A DNA stretch of 64,000 nt from Trichoplax adhaerens (Eukaryota > Placozoa > Uniplacotomia > Trichoplacea > Trichoplacidae). Location of the stretch: positions 3,672,512 to 3,736,511 of the forward strand of contig NW_002060948.1 of assembly GCF_000150275.1 (NCBI RefSeq). The letters run 5' to 3'. The translations under genes were made by a program, and so were the position numbers. Of this stretch, positions 22,601 to 34,482 are shown one piece after another. The notes below the pieces were generated by a model. That model was not told where the DNA came from, ran no database searches, and was given only the letters and a program-made list of their open reading frames with translations. Each line of letters begins with the position of its first letter. The stretch's first letter is position 1.

Positions 22601-24835
22601 TTAACACGCTATACTTTGTGTACAGTATGTTGAAACACCATGATGGATGTTCATGTCGTAGTCCTCTAACATTATTCTATCCATGGATGATGTACAAAGC
22701 ATAAGAAAATTGCAATTACAATAATTATCTTTCAAATGGCGCTCTTGTAGTCAGTCATACGCTACCAACGATCCAATCGAACCACTACAGTACTGCAGAA
22801 AAAAAATTGTTGTTCTTACTATCGCTGCTGTCAGTACATCATTTCTTAAACTTGATCAATTCAACTCTATCATGAAGAGAGTTGAACGATTATACACTTA
22901 TTAAAATGTTTATGATACCAGACCAAACTGATTGACTTATTCAATTTGTATCAAATTTATTAAGGTTGTCGACATCATGAGAGTAAATGTCGATAAAGTT
23001 TTGGAACGTGATCAGAAATTATCCGAATTGGACAACAGAGCTGGTAAGGATATGCTTCTTCTTATTCTATATATATCTATAACGTAGAAAGAGAGAAGCG
23101 TCGATACGAGTAAGAGCAGATATCCATGGCGAGTTGAAACAGTCTACCCCCGATTTTCCTGTCATGAAACACTTTTCTTCAAATCACCTATATATTCTTA
23201 TATTTTTGAATGCGCTTTCAGGCATGCCATCACATTGTCCTACAATATTCTGGTCTTGATGATAGATATGGCGTTATGGAGAAATGATTAGCATCATTTT
23301 TCCCTATCTTGTAGTCAATTATCTCTTCTATAGCGTAATTATACTATATGGTGAGTATATACACTACCGTTGACGATCAACTCGCTAGTAAGAAATGAAG
23401 ATTAGCTAAATTAGCTTTTTTAATTGTGAAGCTACTACAAGGAATAATGTATTTAGATACCAAACATAGAGCAGCAGTGATTGAACAGTACTCGACTTGA
23501 GATTCGCTTCTACCGTCTAATTTCTACATCACAATATACCTATACACTTTATTTCCGTTGTCTGTGAAAGTGTGCCTGTGGACGAGAGATGATAGAGCTC
23601 TACTATACCATTCTTTTTACTATTTCTAGCTTGTATTACTTTTTTAACCTGTATATTTCATAAATTAGGAAATCATACGGTGATGTACAATTAATTTTCT
23701 TGTTCTAATATACCGTACTGTATACACTACGTCAAAGTTTTCCCCTCTCATATTAGTATATCGATAACGCTATAAATTTTTTAATTTATAGCGGGTGCTT
23801 ATGCAATCGTATGCAGAGCAATCAAACTTTAGAAATATGCACCTTATCATTGATCAAACCTTCTGTCATAATTGTTTACAATCGATGAAATCATAATATT
23901 AGTTCTTACCGTATAATCGTCAAAGTAAATGTTACGTGTTTGATGTTTTATGTTACAGTTGTAGATGTATAGAAATTAGCTTTTTTAACAATTCTGAATG
24001 AATGATCACACTGTAGTGATACCGATAGTGTGTTGCTAATAGTAGTCATAACACACTCTAGCTAGTGCAGAACATATTTAGCGCAAAGATTGAATTTTCC
24101 CCCTGATTGATCAAATAATATCATTCATACGTGTATCCACCCCATGCGTATATCCTCCCCCCTTCTGAGCGATTTTTCAAGGAATCCATGAATGTAAATC
24201 AATCGCGCTTCATTTTGTAATCAATACCAAATTCACATTAAAGCTCAATGATTGATATTTATTCACTAATAAAACCCACACTTTGCTACCTATCACAATA
24301 TACAGATGCGCTACAAGCTGGAGCTTCACAATTTGAACATAGCGCTCATAAATTGAAACAGAAATATTGGTGGAAAAACATGAAGGTTAATTGAAGAAAA
24401 ATTGATTATAATATTATTAGCCTATAGACTTAGTAATGGAAATGTAGCTATTGTACTATTTAGCAATGATTATTCTAATTTAAAATGATATTAAATACTC
24501 CGTCGTAAGATAACTCCACTTTCATCATCGATGCAATATCAATGCAATAATGTATTCTTCTTCTTTTTTCTAGATGATGATTTTGCTTGTAGCAGTCATC
24601 CTTATAATCCTCATTGCGATTGTCAGTACGTTCTGTAATATATTCATGCATCGTATTATTCTAATCTCTATCATAAGCGAATTGTAAGATAGCTACAAGA
24701 ATGGAGATCGATTGAATACAAAATTATACAAGAGTGATTATTATTTAAATGATCATTAGGACCAATCCTTTGATACTAATTTCTCTTATTTACATTCCTT
24801 AATTTGCTTTAGTTTGGGTAGCTACAAAGAAATAG
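19691..24835 (+). CDS. VAMP2: VAMP/synaptobrevin R-SNARE
   Basis: This vesicle R-SNARE drives fusion of transport or secretory vesicles by pairing with plasma-membrane Q-SNAREs. Exons: 19691-19710, 21195-21237, 22965-23043, 24306-24385, 24574-24625, 24813-24835. All are in phase and encode about 98 residues. After MADKDIK comes the SNARE helix: [11 protein letters not shown], then [19 protein letters not shown] with the zero-layer arginine in ERDQ, then [15 protein letters not shown]. The juxtamembrane [10 protein letters not shown] is followed by a C-terminal anchor ([20 protein letters not shown]) and ends ATKK. The residues fit the synaptobrevin 1/2/3 subfamily; a one-to-one human orthologue cannot be assigned. 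The N-terminus is only about seven residues before the SNARE motif, and lacks the proline-rich stretch of vertebrate VAMP2. Introns are long (1.2-1.7 kb) for this window and contain several perfect hairpins. Confidence 0.95.
20082..20209 (+). other. Cluster of three adjacent inverted repeats in VAMP intron 1
   Basis: Hairpin 1: aggctatggaaa (20082-20093) pairs perfectly with tttccatagcct (20097-20108) across a 3-base loop. Hairpin 2: gactcatcat (20122-20131) pairs with atgatgagtc (20142-20151) across 10 bases. Hairpin 3: cccatgg (20178-20184) pairs with ccatggg (20195-20201), extended by ctttc/gaaag with a 3-base bulge. Three such stems in under 130 bases could mark a structured RNA or a protein-binding element. 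The function is unknown. Confidence 0.55.
21412..21580. repeat. Homopolymer tracts T9-C14 and G10 in VAMP intron 2
   Basis: Nine T followed by fourteen C run from 21412 to 21434. A G10 tract lies near 21571-21580, followed by T-rich runs and a short GATGAT microsatellite near 21618. Confidence 0.9.
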
Positions 24836-27800
24836 CCAAACAACAATGATCAACATTGATTACAATCAACTTTCGACTCCATTGATTGTATTTCATGCAT
24901 TTCATGATATTTAGAATCAAATTTCTGAATTGTTATTATGCGTAGTCACTATTACATATCCATCAAAAAATTATAGACTCGTTATATTTAATGTTATAAA
25001 TATAGCTTCCCGGTTTTTATGACCCATATCATTATCGCATGCATTAGCGTGTGCTAACTAGAATTTATCGTTGCTTTTAGATTCTTGTAATGTAGCATAA
25101 AAGAAACTCTCTATATATTTGTCTCTAAACTAGTTGTATCAATTTTAGGGATTAGCTTTAAGTTCAATTATTATTATTATTATTATTTAAGCCATATTTA
25201 AAAATTAATACCACGTGCTGCCATAAATCATCCATTATTATTACATGTATCCCAATTTTCAGTAACAGAAACTGAATATGCATATACTAGTACTACTTGA
25301 AAAAAAAGATATTGTGTATGTGTACTATCTAATATAGTCTAGCATTAATAGTAGGTGATTGATTTGAACATGATTAATCCTATACAGTATTTACCAATAG
25401 AGGTATCCCTATTTTAATAGGAGTTAATTAGTGTGCATTATTATAGCATAAGCCATCATTTCCGATTATTCTAGTGGAGTAATTGTTGACCCGATCGACG
25501 GATGCTCCAGTCTTACTTGATAGTTTTATCTATAGCATATTTAATCAAAGAATTCTATGAAATATATTATCTCTTCCTGAGCGCTATGACACTACGCCAT
25601 TAATTCCTACGCAGAGGATTTACAAGGATCAATCCAATAAGGTAACCGAGATGGATTAAGTGCCTTTTTTGGATAGATCTTTATGGATAAAATGCTCACC
25701 TTTGATTAACACCCGAAAAATGATGTAGTGATGTCTTATCAATGAAATTAATGGATGTACGTATGTTATTTATATAGCAATCTATAGAATACTTATCGAG
25801 ATAAAACCGAATATGCCGTAGCTGTGAACGGGGTTGTCTGTTCATGATACGTGAATACATGTAAAATTAAAAGCAATTGAACAATTTCTCTCTTGTCATG
25901 ATCCTTCGAGTAGAATTGAACGGTATTAGTAATGACTATTTGCCAAATTGCAGGATACTGTAATAGTGTTGGAACTGAATTGATTCGATCAGTTGGCCAT
26001 TGCCTACCATAATGGTAATACTATCGATATGATTGGATTTTCCAAGCAGTATTGCTACTAATAGTACATGGATAATAACTAGTTTCACTCAGCTACATAA
26101 CTTAATTGATTAATATACTGATCGCCATACACACGCAAAATAGTGTCAATTCAACGCTCTTCTAGGAGTATCGATTTCAATAGTACTTGACTTAAATAAT
26201 TGTAGAAATGCAGTTCAATGCTATTGCAAAGTACTTGACGATATACATCAAAATGGAGAAGGACATCAATCAATTTATACACATGTAGCAATTAATCTAG
26301 CAATTACTTTCAACAAGACATTCTAAAATTGTTGTTGTTGTAATGATGATCTTTACGGAAGTTAGAATGCTACATTATGCTATTTTCGTATACTGCTGCA
26401 GCGTTCTTTCTTCCACGTCACTTCCTTGAGCTTTTCTTTCATCCAAGACTATAAAAATCTCTTTCAATAACTGTCGATTCCACCTAGACTCCAATGGACG
26501 ACTAAATTACATTATTCGCTCGGATAACATTCCATTTTTATGGTGTTTGTAAGTATGTAAGAGATCAAAGGAGCGGATTTTAAATTTGCCATTACGATGC
26601 CAAAAAAAAACAGCGTGCTATCGAAAGAAAGAAGGTAGAGAATGGCTCTGTGCCATTGAATATAAATACCAGTAAGTACAAAAACTGATGAATATATCAA
26701 ACATTGGTCTGTACTTTCCTTAAATAAACTGACAAAAATGGGCGCAGCGAAAAACTAGTTCGAGTTCGATTAGCAAACTTTGAAAGTAAAATTTTCTTTC
26801 TTTCAATAAAATTGACAAAAATCGGCGTGGCTAAAACGAGCTCGAGTACGATTAGCAAACTTGGAAAGTTGAATGTTCTTTCTTTCAATCAATTGACAAA
26901 AATCGGCGTGACTAAAACGAGCTCGAGTACGATTAGCAAACTTGGAAAGTTGAATGTTCTTTCTTTCAATAAACTGACAAAAATCGGCGTTGCTAAAACG
27001 AGTTCGAGTACGATTTAACAAACTTTGAAAGTAAAAAATGTTTTCAACTGCATGACAATTCCCCCAATGGTAGATCCTGGACATCAGCATACTACTAATC
27101 ATGATGATATCAACTGCAATACCAATTACTCCTTTCACCCTATTATCAATATAGTATTCAATACTCAACAAATTCGATCAATTAGGATGCTGACTACTGT
27201 TTTAATTGATCAAATGGTGATGACTTCGTTCTGCTGTATTGTAGTTATTTCAGTAGTAGTATAAAGCTTATCGTACAAAAATAGAGGTATCGAAAATGGA
27301 AACTTCTCGCAATAGTGAAGGCACCTCTGGATTGAAAGCAACTACTTGGCAGTTGAAATTGGAGCACGTCTAACTTGACTACAGACTAAAATACTGTACA
27401 TAATTTTATTGTTAGTAAATTAGCAAGGCCAGACTTTACCCTATAGGTCAATCAATGAATACTACTGACTGTATTGAGAATTGAGCAATGCAAATACTTG
27501 CATCTTGAAGTCTTTCAATGGAGTCCTTTTATTTACAATACGCTTGCAAACATTTCGTCAAGAAAAGAATCATGCAATGTTAACAGGTCATGTTCAATAT
27601 TATAGTTATATACAGAAAAAGGGAAAGTGTATTCCATCGAAAGGTTGCTCGAACACAATCATGTACATAATCGTCCTAATGTAGCAATAAATTGACGACT
27701 GTAACAAAAAAGGTCAATTGGTAAACACTGACGGTTATGCAAAACTCTCGATTGAATTATTTTGTACACCAATAGTTACTACGGTCGAATAATATCAAAT

Positions 27801-28238
27801 ATTCTACTTAACCAACTTCCTACTGCATAAATTTCAACACTAACCATTAGCCATGTTAATCCATATTTCTACACAAAGTACATCTAATATACATTTACGC
27901 GTACATGTTATAGCTATTGAACTGGCAACTATTCAACGAATTGCAATACAATTTTATAGACATTCATCCTGCAATACTTGTATGGGGTGATTTGATAAAA
28001 AAAAATAATAATTATGATAGAATAGAGGTAAATAGGGTTCATTTGTCAGCATGGCATACAATCAAGATTCCAACGTTAGCAAAAAGCCCATATAATACTC
28101 TACTCCAAAGGAAGATAGCTCTACGCGTTATTCTATGCATTGAGCAGAATCTTCAATTCTCTTTTTGATAGCATACGCGTAGATGATTGCATTGGCCATC
28201 AGGGTAGATAGGATGATGAAGACTACATCGATTCTGAA
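24836..28238. other. Intergenic region, VAMP to PHF10
   Basis: No gene was recognised in these 3.4 kb of AT-rich sequence. The only conspicuous structure is the 81-bp tandem repeat at 26722-27035. Open frames there and near 27917-28168 resemble no known protein. Confidence 0.55.
26722..27035. repeat. 81-83 bp tandem repeat, four copies
   Basis: 'gacaaaaatcggcg' recurs at 26731, 26814, 26895 and 26976. Each unit also carries 'acgagctcgagtacgattag' and 'aacttggaaagt' or close variants. Because the period is 81 bases in the inner copies, the repeat stays open on both strands (27-residue periodic frames). I do not regard these as genes. Confidence 0.92.
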
Positions 28239-29696
28239 CTATTTTCTTTTCTTACTTGGTGCCATTTGGTAACTATTGGCATTTTTATTGCCAGAATGTT
28301 GTGTACAACTAGGGCAGATCCAGTTACCAGATGGAATGCTATCCAGTCCGACGCAAAATGTATGATAGCCTCGATCACAACGATCGCAAAACATCATCTT
28401 ATCCTCGTCATAAGGATCGCTGCATGCTGTGCACGTTTTGCAATCCATGCATTGCCAATGGTAGGTTTGAATGACCTTGACCATTTCAGGCGTTAATTCA
28501 AGGCACGTTGGATGTGTTAAGCTGCCACATTGTGAACATTTAATCAATTCTTCAATCTCGCCTAAATCATTGACATATTCGCTAGCAAAGCATACACCGC
28601 ATGAATTGGTTGATACTGTTTTATTGGCAGCTAGCTTTCCTCTGGCGTTGCCGATGTGATCACTACTGGAGTTACGACTAAGACCATTTTGACTGGTTTT
28701 GAGAGGTGTGTGGATCAATTCTTGTGGCTGATTACGAGATCGATCACTATCCATCGTTTTATTGCTATAATTGGACGCAGCAGAGAAGGTCTGGTTGCTA
28801 TCCTCTTCATGGTTGGATTCAGTTGAATTATGGTCAGGATGGGAGTTAGTATTGGGATCAAATGGTAGTTTTAAGACAGTTTTGACAGGCATAGCTTTGA
28901 GTTGTTCAGGTGTATATCGATAGAAAGAGTCAGAATATTGGCCAGAAAGAATAGCAACAGGATAGCCACCTTTTCGAGTGTAATCGGGATGTAGTCTTAA
29001 CGTTGTGTTGGCGGGTACATGAACTCGCTGTGTTTGTATATCGAAATAGCAGCCACGTTCTTCTCGACGCTCCTTAGCTAATTGACTATTAAATTCAGCA
29101 GCATGATAGACTGCTTCATTAAAAATAACTTGCTGTTTGCTGAGATTACTTAAATTATTAGCCGATGACGTTTGACGTCGTGGTTTCTCTGCCGCCCGAC
29201 TGGAAGACATGGGTGCAGCAATTTTGCTGGATTTTGCATATTCTCGATATCGATCAGGATATTCATTTTGCATCACTTCAATAAGCTTAAAATTACATTG
29301 GATAGCAACTATTTTAGCAAGAGGTTTATTGTCTAATAATCCAATCTCTCTGAGATGTTGGCGTTCTTTAAGGCCAATTCGACGTCGATTTAAGGATAAA
29401 TAGCGCTGATGAAAAGTAGGTTCATCTAGAAATCGGCTTAACAACGATTGCAATGCATAGTAATTGCCACTGGATGGTGGCCATTGATACTCAAAGAAAG
29501 GTAATTTTACTTTACGATTGCTTTTTTTAGCTTCTTTCCTACTGGCTTTGCGATTAGCCTTTCCATGCATCGTCGTTGTATTTTGATTGCTGGTTGTCTT
29601 GTCGCTCGATCGCTGAGACGATGCTAGGTCGGCTTTCTTCTTGGCAAGGACTTTATTGCGGTTTTTCCGACTGGATTTTCGGTAGGAGAGTGTCAT
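28239..29696 (-). CDS. PHF10: PHF10 (BAF45a) PBAF-complex subunit with SAY domain and double PHD finger
   Basis: PHF10 is a subunit of the PBAF/SWI-SNF chromatin remodeller; its tandem PHD fingers read histone H3 tails. The frame is one uninterrupted exon of 485 codons. I start at ATG 29694-29696 (MTLSYRKSSRKNR); the frame continues five codons further, but only to a GTG. A basic N-terminus (to about residue 65) precedes the SAY domain, with EYQWPPSSGNYYALQ near residue 70 and AEFNSQLAKERREERGCYFD in its second half. It ends with YPVAILSGQYSDSFYRYTPE. A polar linker follows. PHD1 begins CGVCFASEYVND at about 366 and PHD2 includes CTACSDPYDEDKMMFCDRCD and GYHTFCVGL up to WICPSC. The tail is lysine-rich. 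The lack of introns is unusual beside multi-exon neighbours. The TMEM222 gene lies divergently about 1.65 kb away. Confidence 0.94.
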   Translation of the reverse strand: MTLSYRKSSRKNRNKVLAKKKADLASSQRSSDKTTSNQNTTTMHGKANRKASRKEAKKSNRKVKLPFFEYQWPPSSGNYYALQSLLSRFLDEPTFHQRYLSLNRRRIGLKERQHLREIGLLDNKPLAKIVAIQCNFKLIEVMQNEYPDRYREYAKSSKIAAPMSSSRAAEKPRRQTSSANNLSNLSKQQVIFNEAVYHAAEFNSQLAKERREERGCYFDIQTQRVHVPANTTLRLHPDYTRKGGYPVAILSGQYSDSFYRYTPEQLKAMPVKTVLKLPFDPNTNSHPDHNSTESNHEEDSNQTFSAASNYSNKTMDSDRSRNQPQELIHTPLKTSQNGLSRNSSSDHIGNARGKLAANKTVSTNSCGVCFASEYVNDLGEIEELIKCSQCGSLTHPTCLELTPEMVKVIQTYHWQCMDCKTCTACSDPYDEDKMMFCDRCDRGYHTFCVGLDSIPSGNWICPSCTQHSGNKNANSYQMAPSKKRK

Positions 29697-31345
29697 TATC
29701 AAGCTATGCACAGTATTGAGTCAATTCTTGACACAATAGAGAGATGAAAGAGTCAAGTGATGAATAAGGAAAGGAATACAACTGGTTTCTCCTCGACTTT
29801 TAGCCTTGCTTCTGCTTTAAATGGAGGATTTGCAGTCATCGAAAGCCTTCCAACTCCACTCAGGGCTAAGGCTAGTGTCTGCTCTTTTTGGGCGACTCGA
29901 CTACTTGCACGCTATGATTGTCTACACGCTGGTCAAAAGCTACTGCTTGGCAGGGGTATACGGTACCCATTACTGGGGGACCTTCGTCGTGGACTCATGG
30001 TCCATCAGCAGAGTGCCGTCATTCCGTCAGTCGGTGCACTCGCGGAATGGACAGAGTTGCCTCCATTTCCATCATGTTAATATACAAACTAGTGGATGGT
30101 AAAAGAAGCGTGTTTTAGCCTTGTTATAGTCGGTGTACTGTACAGGCTAGCCATTGGACTCCGACAACAACAACAAGACTAAAGCAGCTCACTGTAAACT
30201 TTGCAACCGATCTATTTACTGTAGAAATGAACCCAGGTCATGGATTTGTCTCATGTGACTGTGTACTTGAGGTCGATCCCTTTGCAGTGAGAGTTCCCGC
30301 ATTTTAAACGCCATGAGCAATAAGCACCTGATTGAATCCTATTCCTATTTCAATCTTACAATTTCGTGTTAGAACAAGCACTGCTAGATGAAGGAATTCT
30401 TGGTGTACCATGTTGTAAACACCTGTATATTTTGCACATTTCCGGCTGGCCGGTGGTCGTCCAAAAGCAAAAGCATACAGGGACAGTCCGACCATTTAGT
30501 ACTACTCTGGACCTGCAGTACAGCACAAGCCTGTCAATGCACGGTACATTGCACAAGTGCTCCATGCAGTACTTTACTAGTAGAATGCGAACTCCAATTT
30601 GCATGATCAATGGATCATTCATTCGATAGTGGTGAAAAATGGAAAGAAACTTGGTCTAAACAAATTGATTTTCCTGCACTTTGGATAGGGTTGAAAAGGG
30701 AGGCTTGCAAGATCAATCAATCTATCTATCTGTCCGTCCTGCAGCACAGCGTGCATGCGCAGTATGCAGTATGCGCTGCCTACGGGTACGGTACGCAGAG
30801 GTACCGCAACGGTACTGGTATTACACTCATGTCGAAGTGCAGTACTCAGTCACTATAGTAGCCAATGGTTGCAAGAGTCTGTGGTTTAGTACACTAGTCG
30901 TCAACCTATGCATTCGTATAGGGAGATCAGCGTGGATGCAGTGTTGACTCCAAGCTTGCGCTAGAAATCCTATTGACAACCATTACAAGATCGATCAGTC
31001 TGTCCGTCTATCCCACACTACAGCGTGCATGCGCAATATGAAGCAGACGCTGCCTACAGGTACGGTACGCGGAGGTACCGCAACGGTACTGGTATTACAC
31101 TCATGTCGAAGTACAGTTTTCAGTCACTATGGTAGGTAATGGTTGCAGGAGTCTGTAGTTTAGTACACTAGTCGTCAACCTATGCATTCGTATAGGGAGA
31201 TCAGCGTGGATGCAGTATTGACCCCAAACTTGCGCTATAAAATCCTATTAACAACAATCGACGGCAGCCATTGCCAATCCACCAAATCAATCTTGGAATT
31301 AAACCATCGCTGGAGAACCAGTTGGAATTATTACAACATCGTTAT
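29697..31345. other. Region between divergent PHF10 and TMEM222
   Basis: About 1.65 kb containing both promoters. A GC-richer block at about 29800-30100 is open in all three plus frames for nearly 300 bases, but the translations resemble nothing I know. A two-copy repeat lies at 30700-31255. No gene is supported. Confidence 0.5.
30700..31255. repeat. Tandem duplication, about 280 bp, upstream of TMEM222
   Basis: The copies share 'acagcgtgcatgcgca', 'gaggtaccgcaacggtactg', 'ttacactcatgtcgaagt', 'gtacactagtcgtcaaccta' and 'agggagatcagcgtggatgc'. The second copy ends about 95 bases before the TMEM222 start codon, so the duplication includes what is probably promoter or 5' leader. Confidence 0.9.
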
Positions 31346-33390
31346 ATGGAAACTGAAACCTTGACTGTAGTCATGCCTAATCGTCAAGACTTTGAAAAAT
31401 TAGATATTAGCAAGAGTCGCTTTCCATATTGTATCGTTTGGACACCTATCCCCTTGTTGACGTAAGTCTTGCCAATGGAGGAGACGATGGATATCAATAT
31501 CCATCAACACTGATGACAATCCCCTTGTTGAGTAAGAGGGAAATAATGCGTTCTACAAGTGAACCAATAGACAATCCATTCGGTTATTTGAATTAGGAGA
31601 AGATGATATAGCGTCAATGGTAGTTTAAGTCTAGGCAGAAATTGCATCAAGTCCATTAGTCTAATCCAATTGATCTCACAAATCGATTACGGTATCAAGT
31701 TAGGCCCAAAAGATGCGATAGGCTCCATCTTTGCGCGAGTCGAGAGTGATCCAATAGTAAAATTGAATAAGGATAAAGCACCATGGGCCAAGATGGACAC
31801 CATGATGAATAAATCATTCTTTTTTGTTGTTGTTATTATTCATTAAAGATCGAATGCAAACATCATCAAATGATTCGTCATACTATACGAGTTATACGAG
31901 TACGGAGTAACCTATTTGTAGGCCTAATGTTGCTATTGATGATGTTGTTTATACGCCGACTGCACGCGTAGTACTATTTTCATAGCGTCAATAAAATAAC
32001 CCCAGTTGTAATCTTTATCCTTGCTCTTTCTCATCAATAATAAGTAAAGTCGATGACGCTACACGTATGACTACCAGCCTAATGTTTTAACTTCTTTCGC
32101 CATGCAATTTGTAGATGGCTCTTTCCCTTCATTGGTCATATGGGAATTGCTGTATCATCTGGAGTGATTCGAGATTTTGCTGGACCATACTACGTTTCTG
32201 TAAGTTGAATCCACTCCATCGTCCACCATTGATAATAGTTTACATGAATTGCTTTAAACAAGATTCATCCATAAAATACTAGGACTAGAAAGTAAACCAT
32301 TGCACGAACTAAAAAATGCGCATATCCATTTTTTATAAAGATTTGCATAATCATCCAATTGATCGACTAACGATAATGCACACCTAAATACCAACCTATC
32401 TCTAATATAGTCTATTATAATTATTGAAATGATAGGAAGATAACATGGCCTTTGGTAAACCGACTAAGTAAGTTGCGATACTCTGTAAAGGTAAAATGCT
32501 GCCTCACGCACCATAAGCATTCAACGATGGTAAATCTATTTTCATTTAGATATTGGCGATTGAAGCCGACTGGTGTTGCCCACGCCCATAACAACTGGGA
32601 TAAAGCAATAGCGATTGCATCTGAGGAATATGGCCGTAGAATGGTAAGGAATGACCATCTGTAACTCTACATTTTTAAAAATTATACACAGTATGATTTT
32701 AAATTCAAAAAGAAAATGAAATCGATTTGATCGTATACATAAACAATAGTACAACTTATTGATTTATTTCTATCTTAATTCTGTAATTCTGATTATAACT
32801 ATCATATAGCACAATCTATGTTGTGATAACTGTCATTCCCATGTTGCAATGGCCTTAAATCTAATGGAATATAATGGATCACAGAACTGGAACATGGTTA
32901 AATTAGCTTTTTTTATGCTTGTTTATGGCAAGTATGTTAGGTAAGCTATTGTCGAATTAAAATATTAATCGGATACAGCCTGTGTACAGACTAGCTAATA
33001 AGAGTAGAATGAATTTCACATTGCGTGCTTACATTGCCTTTCGTAAAATTCAGTTCTTGCACGCTATCGACGATCTTATCTGCTAATAAACGTCTGCATT
33101 ACATATACTCAGTGTATACTCAAGTCTACGTTATATTATAATACCATCACCAAATAGTCTTAGTTTATGCGATACTAGCAATGAACTAATTATATATATT
33201 ATATACGAGTATATATGAGAAGAAAAGTAAACTTTAAGCAAATTAACCATGTATTGTGTTTATGACGTATGCGCCTGTTTATAACCATCTCAGCGTTGGA
33301 GGATTCTTGAAAACATGGCTACCGTTCCTAATCTTTGCTTCAATCATTACGACGATTGTCCTTTGTGTCAAGTTTCTAGCTCCACAATAA
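31346..33390 (+). CDS. TMEM222: TMEM222 membrane protein
   Basis: TMEM222 is a conserved DUF778-family membrane protein of poorly known function. Exons: 31346-31461, 32115-32199, 32436-32467, 32550-32643, 32810-32940, 33294-33390. All phases match, giving 184 residues (human about 208). I start at ATG 31346 (METETLTVVMPNRQ); the frame is open further upstream but without another ATG in this exon. Family blocks appear in order: RFPYCIVWTPIPLLT, then WLFPFIGHMGIA, then GVIRDFAGPYYVS, EDNMAFGKPTKYW, NNWDKAIAIASEEYGRRM, CCDNCHSHVAMALNLM and WNMVKLAFFMLVYGKYVS. A last hydrophobic span (WLPFLIFASIITTIVLCVKF) precedes the stop. AATAAA lies 25 bases past the stop. Confidence 0.96.
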
Positions 33391-33414
33391 TGTCGCATCG
33401 ACAGCATGTAATAG

Positions 33415-33420
33415 AATAAA
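33415..33420 (+). terminator. Probable TMEM222 polyadenylation signal (AATAAA)
   Basis: AATAAA begins 25 bases after the TMEM222 stop codon, the canonical hexamer in a plausible place. The cleavage site is not known. Confidence 0.45.
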
Positions 33421-34264
33421 AGATCTGTAATGACAGTTTGGCTAATAATATCTTAAAGTTACGATCGAAGGTACTCTATTATCATGGCTTGATGTGACTA
33501 ATGTTATGATATTTAAAACATGAACACTGTACAGCTTGTTAAAATGATTTTACTCGTCACTGTAAAGGCTCGATTGTATTTGTTCAACAAACTACGATCT
33601 CAAGTATAGCAGTTCGAAATTTTATGATTGTTAATTGTATGTTTCGATCAAAGTTAATTATACCTTCTATAGCTTTATCTCAAATTGTAATGTATTCCTC
33701 TATAACTCATAGCATAATACATGTACATGTCGTCATGCACAATTTCGCGATTCATCAAATACCGCATAGTAGTCTATATCAAAACCTAACGACTATAAAA
33801 GATTAACAAGTACAATTTACAATTAGTTCTCAGTCAATTTGATAATCAATTTAAAACGCTCGCATTTTATTGTTCAAGTCAAATTTTCTATTTCACATTT
33901 TAATCCATAAAATCATAGTGTATTACATCGAAATGCAAATGGGAATAAAATGTTTTTGGGCTTAATACCAAAATATATGTATGACTACTTATTCTATGTA
34001 GCATTAACATAAGCATTTATCTAGATTTGGAATATTTGTCTACCTGAAAATATGTATTACTATTGACAGTAACGGCGCAATACTAAGAGCAATTGCATTT
34101 ATTGCCAGTTTACTTACCCATTCATAGGTAGACAGTTAGCTATACTTAAACAACTAAATAATTTTCACATAAAATACGTATTTGCAAAATGATCATTTCA
34201 ATTTTGTTAGAGCAACAGTTATGCCATAGACTGAAATAATATCGTAACATCGATTCTAAAAATT

Positions 34265-34289
34265 GAACGTACGGCCATACCGTACGTTC
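34265..34289. other. Perfect 10-bp hairpin near the ASB 3' end
   Basis: gaacgtacgg (34265-34274) pairs with ccgtacgttc (34280-34289) across the loop ccata. On the minus strand it lies about 195 bases past the ASB stop, so it may be in that gene's 3' untranslated region. Confidence 0.5.
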
Positions 34290-34482
34290 CTTGCACAACT
34301 ACTGTAGAACTACTGTTCGCTTAATCTGCCTATACTATAGCTAGTAAAATCCGATAAATGTATGATCTGAAATAAATAACTGGGATATATCGCAGCGCAT
34401 TTCTTGAACTGATGTGCAATTAATAATGAATACATGTACTAAGTTGCGAACAGATTGGTGTAATGTATAAAGCCAATTCTTT

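Larger units (their letters stand above)
33391..34482. other. Intergenic, convergent TMEM222 and ASB 3' ends
   Basis: No gene is supported. It contains a TMEM222 polyadenylation signal and a perfect hairpin at 34265-34289 near the ASB 3' end. Confidence 0.6.
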
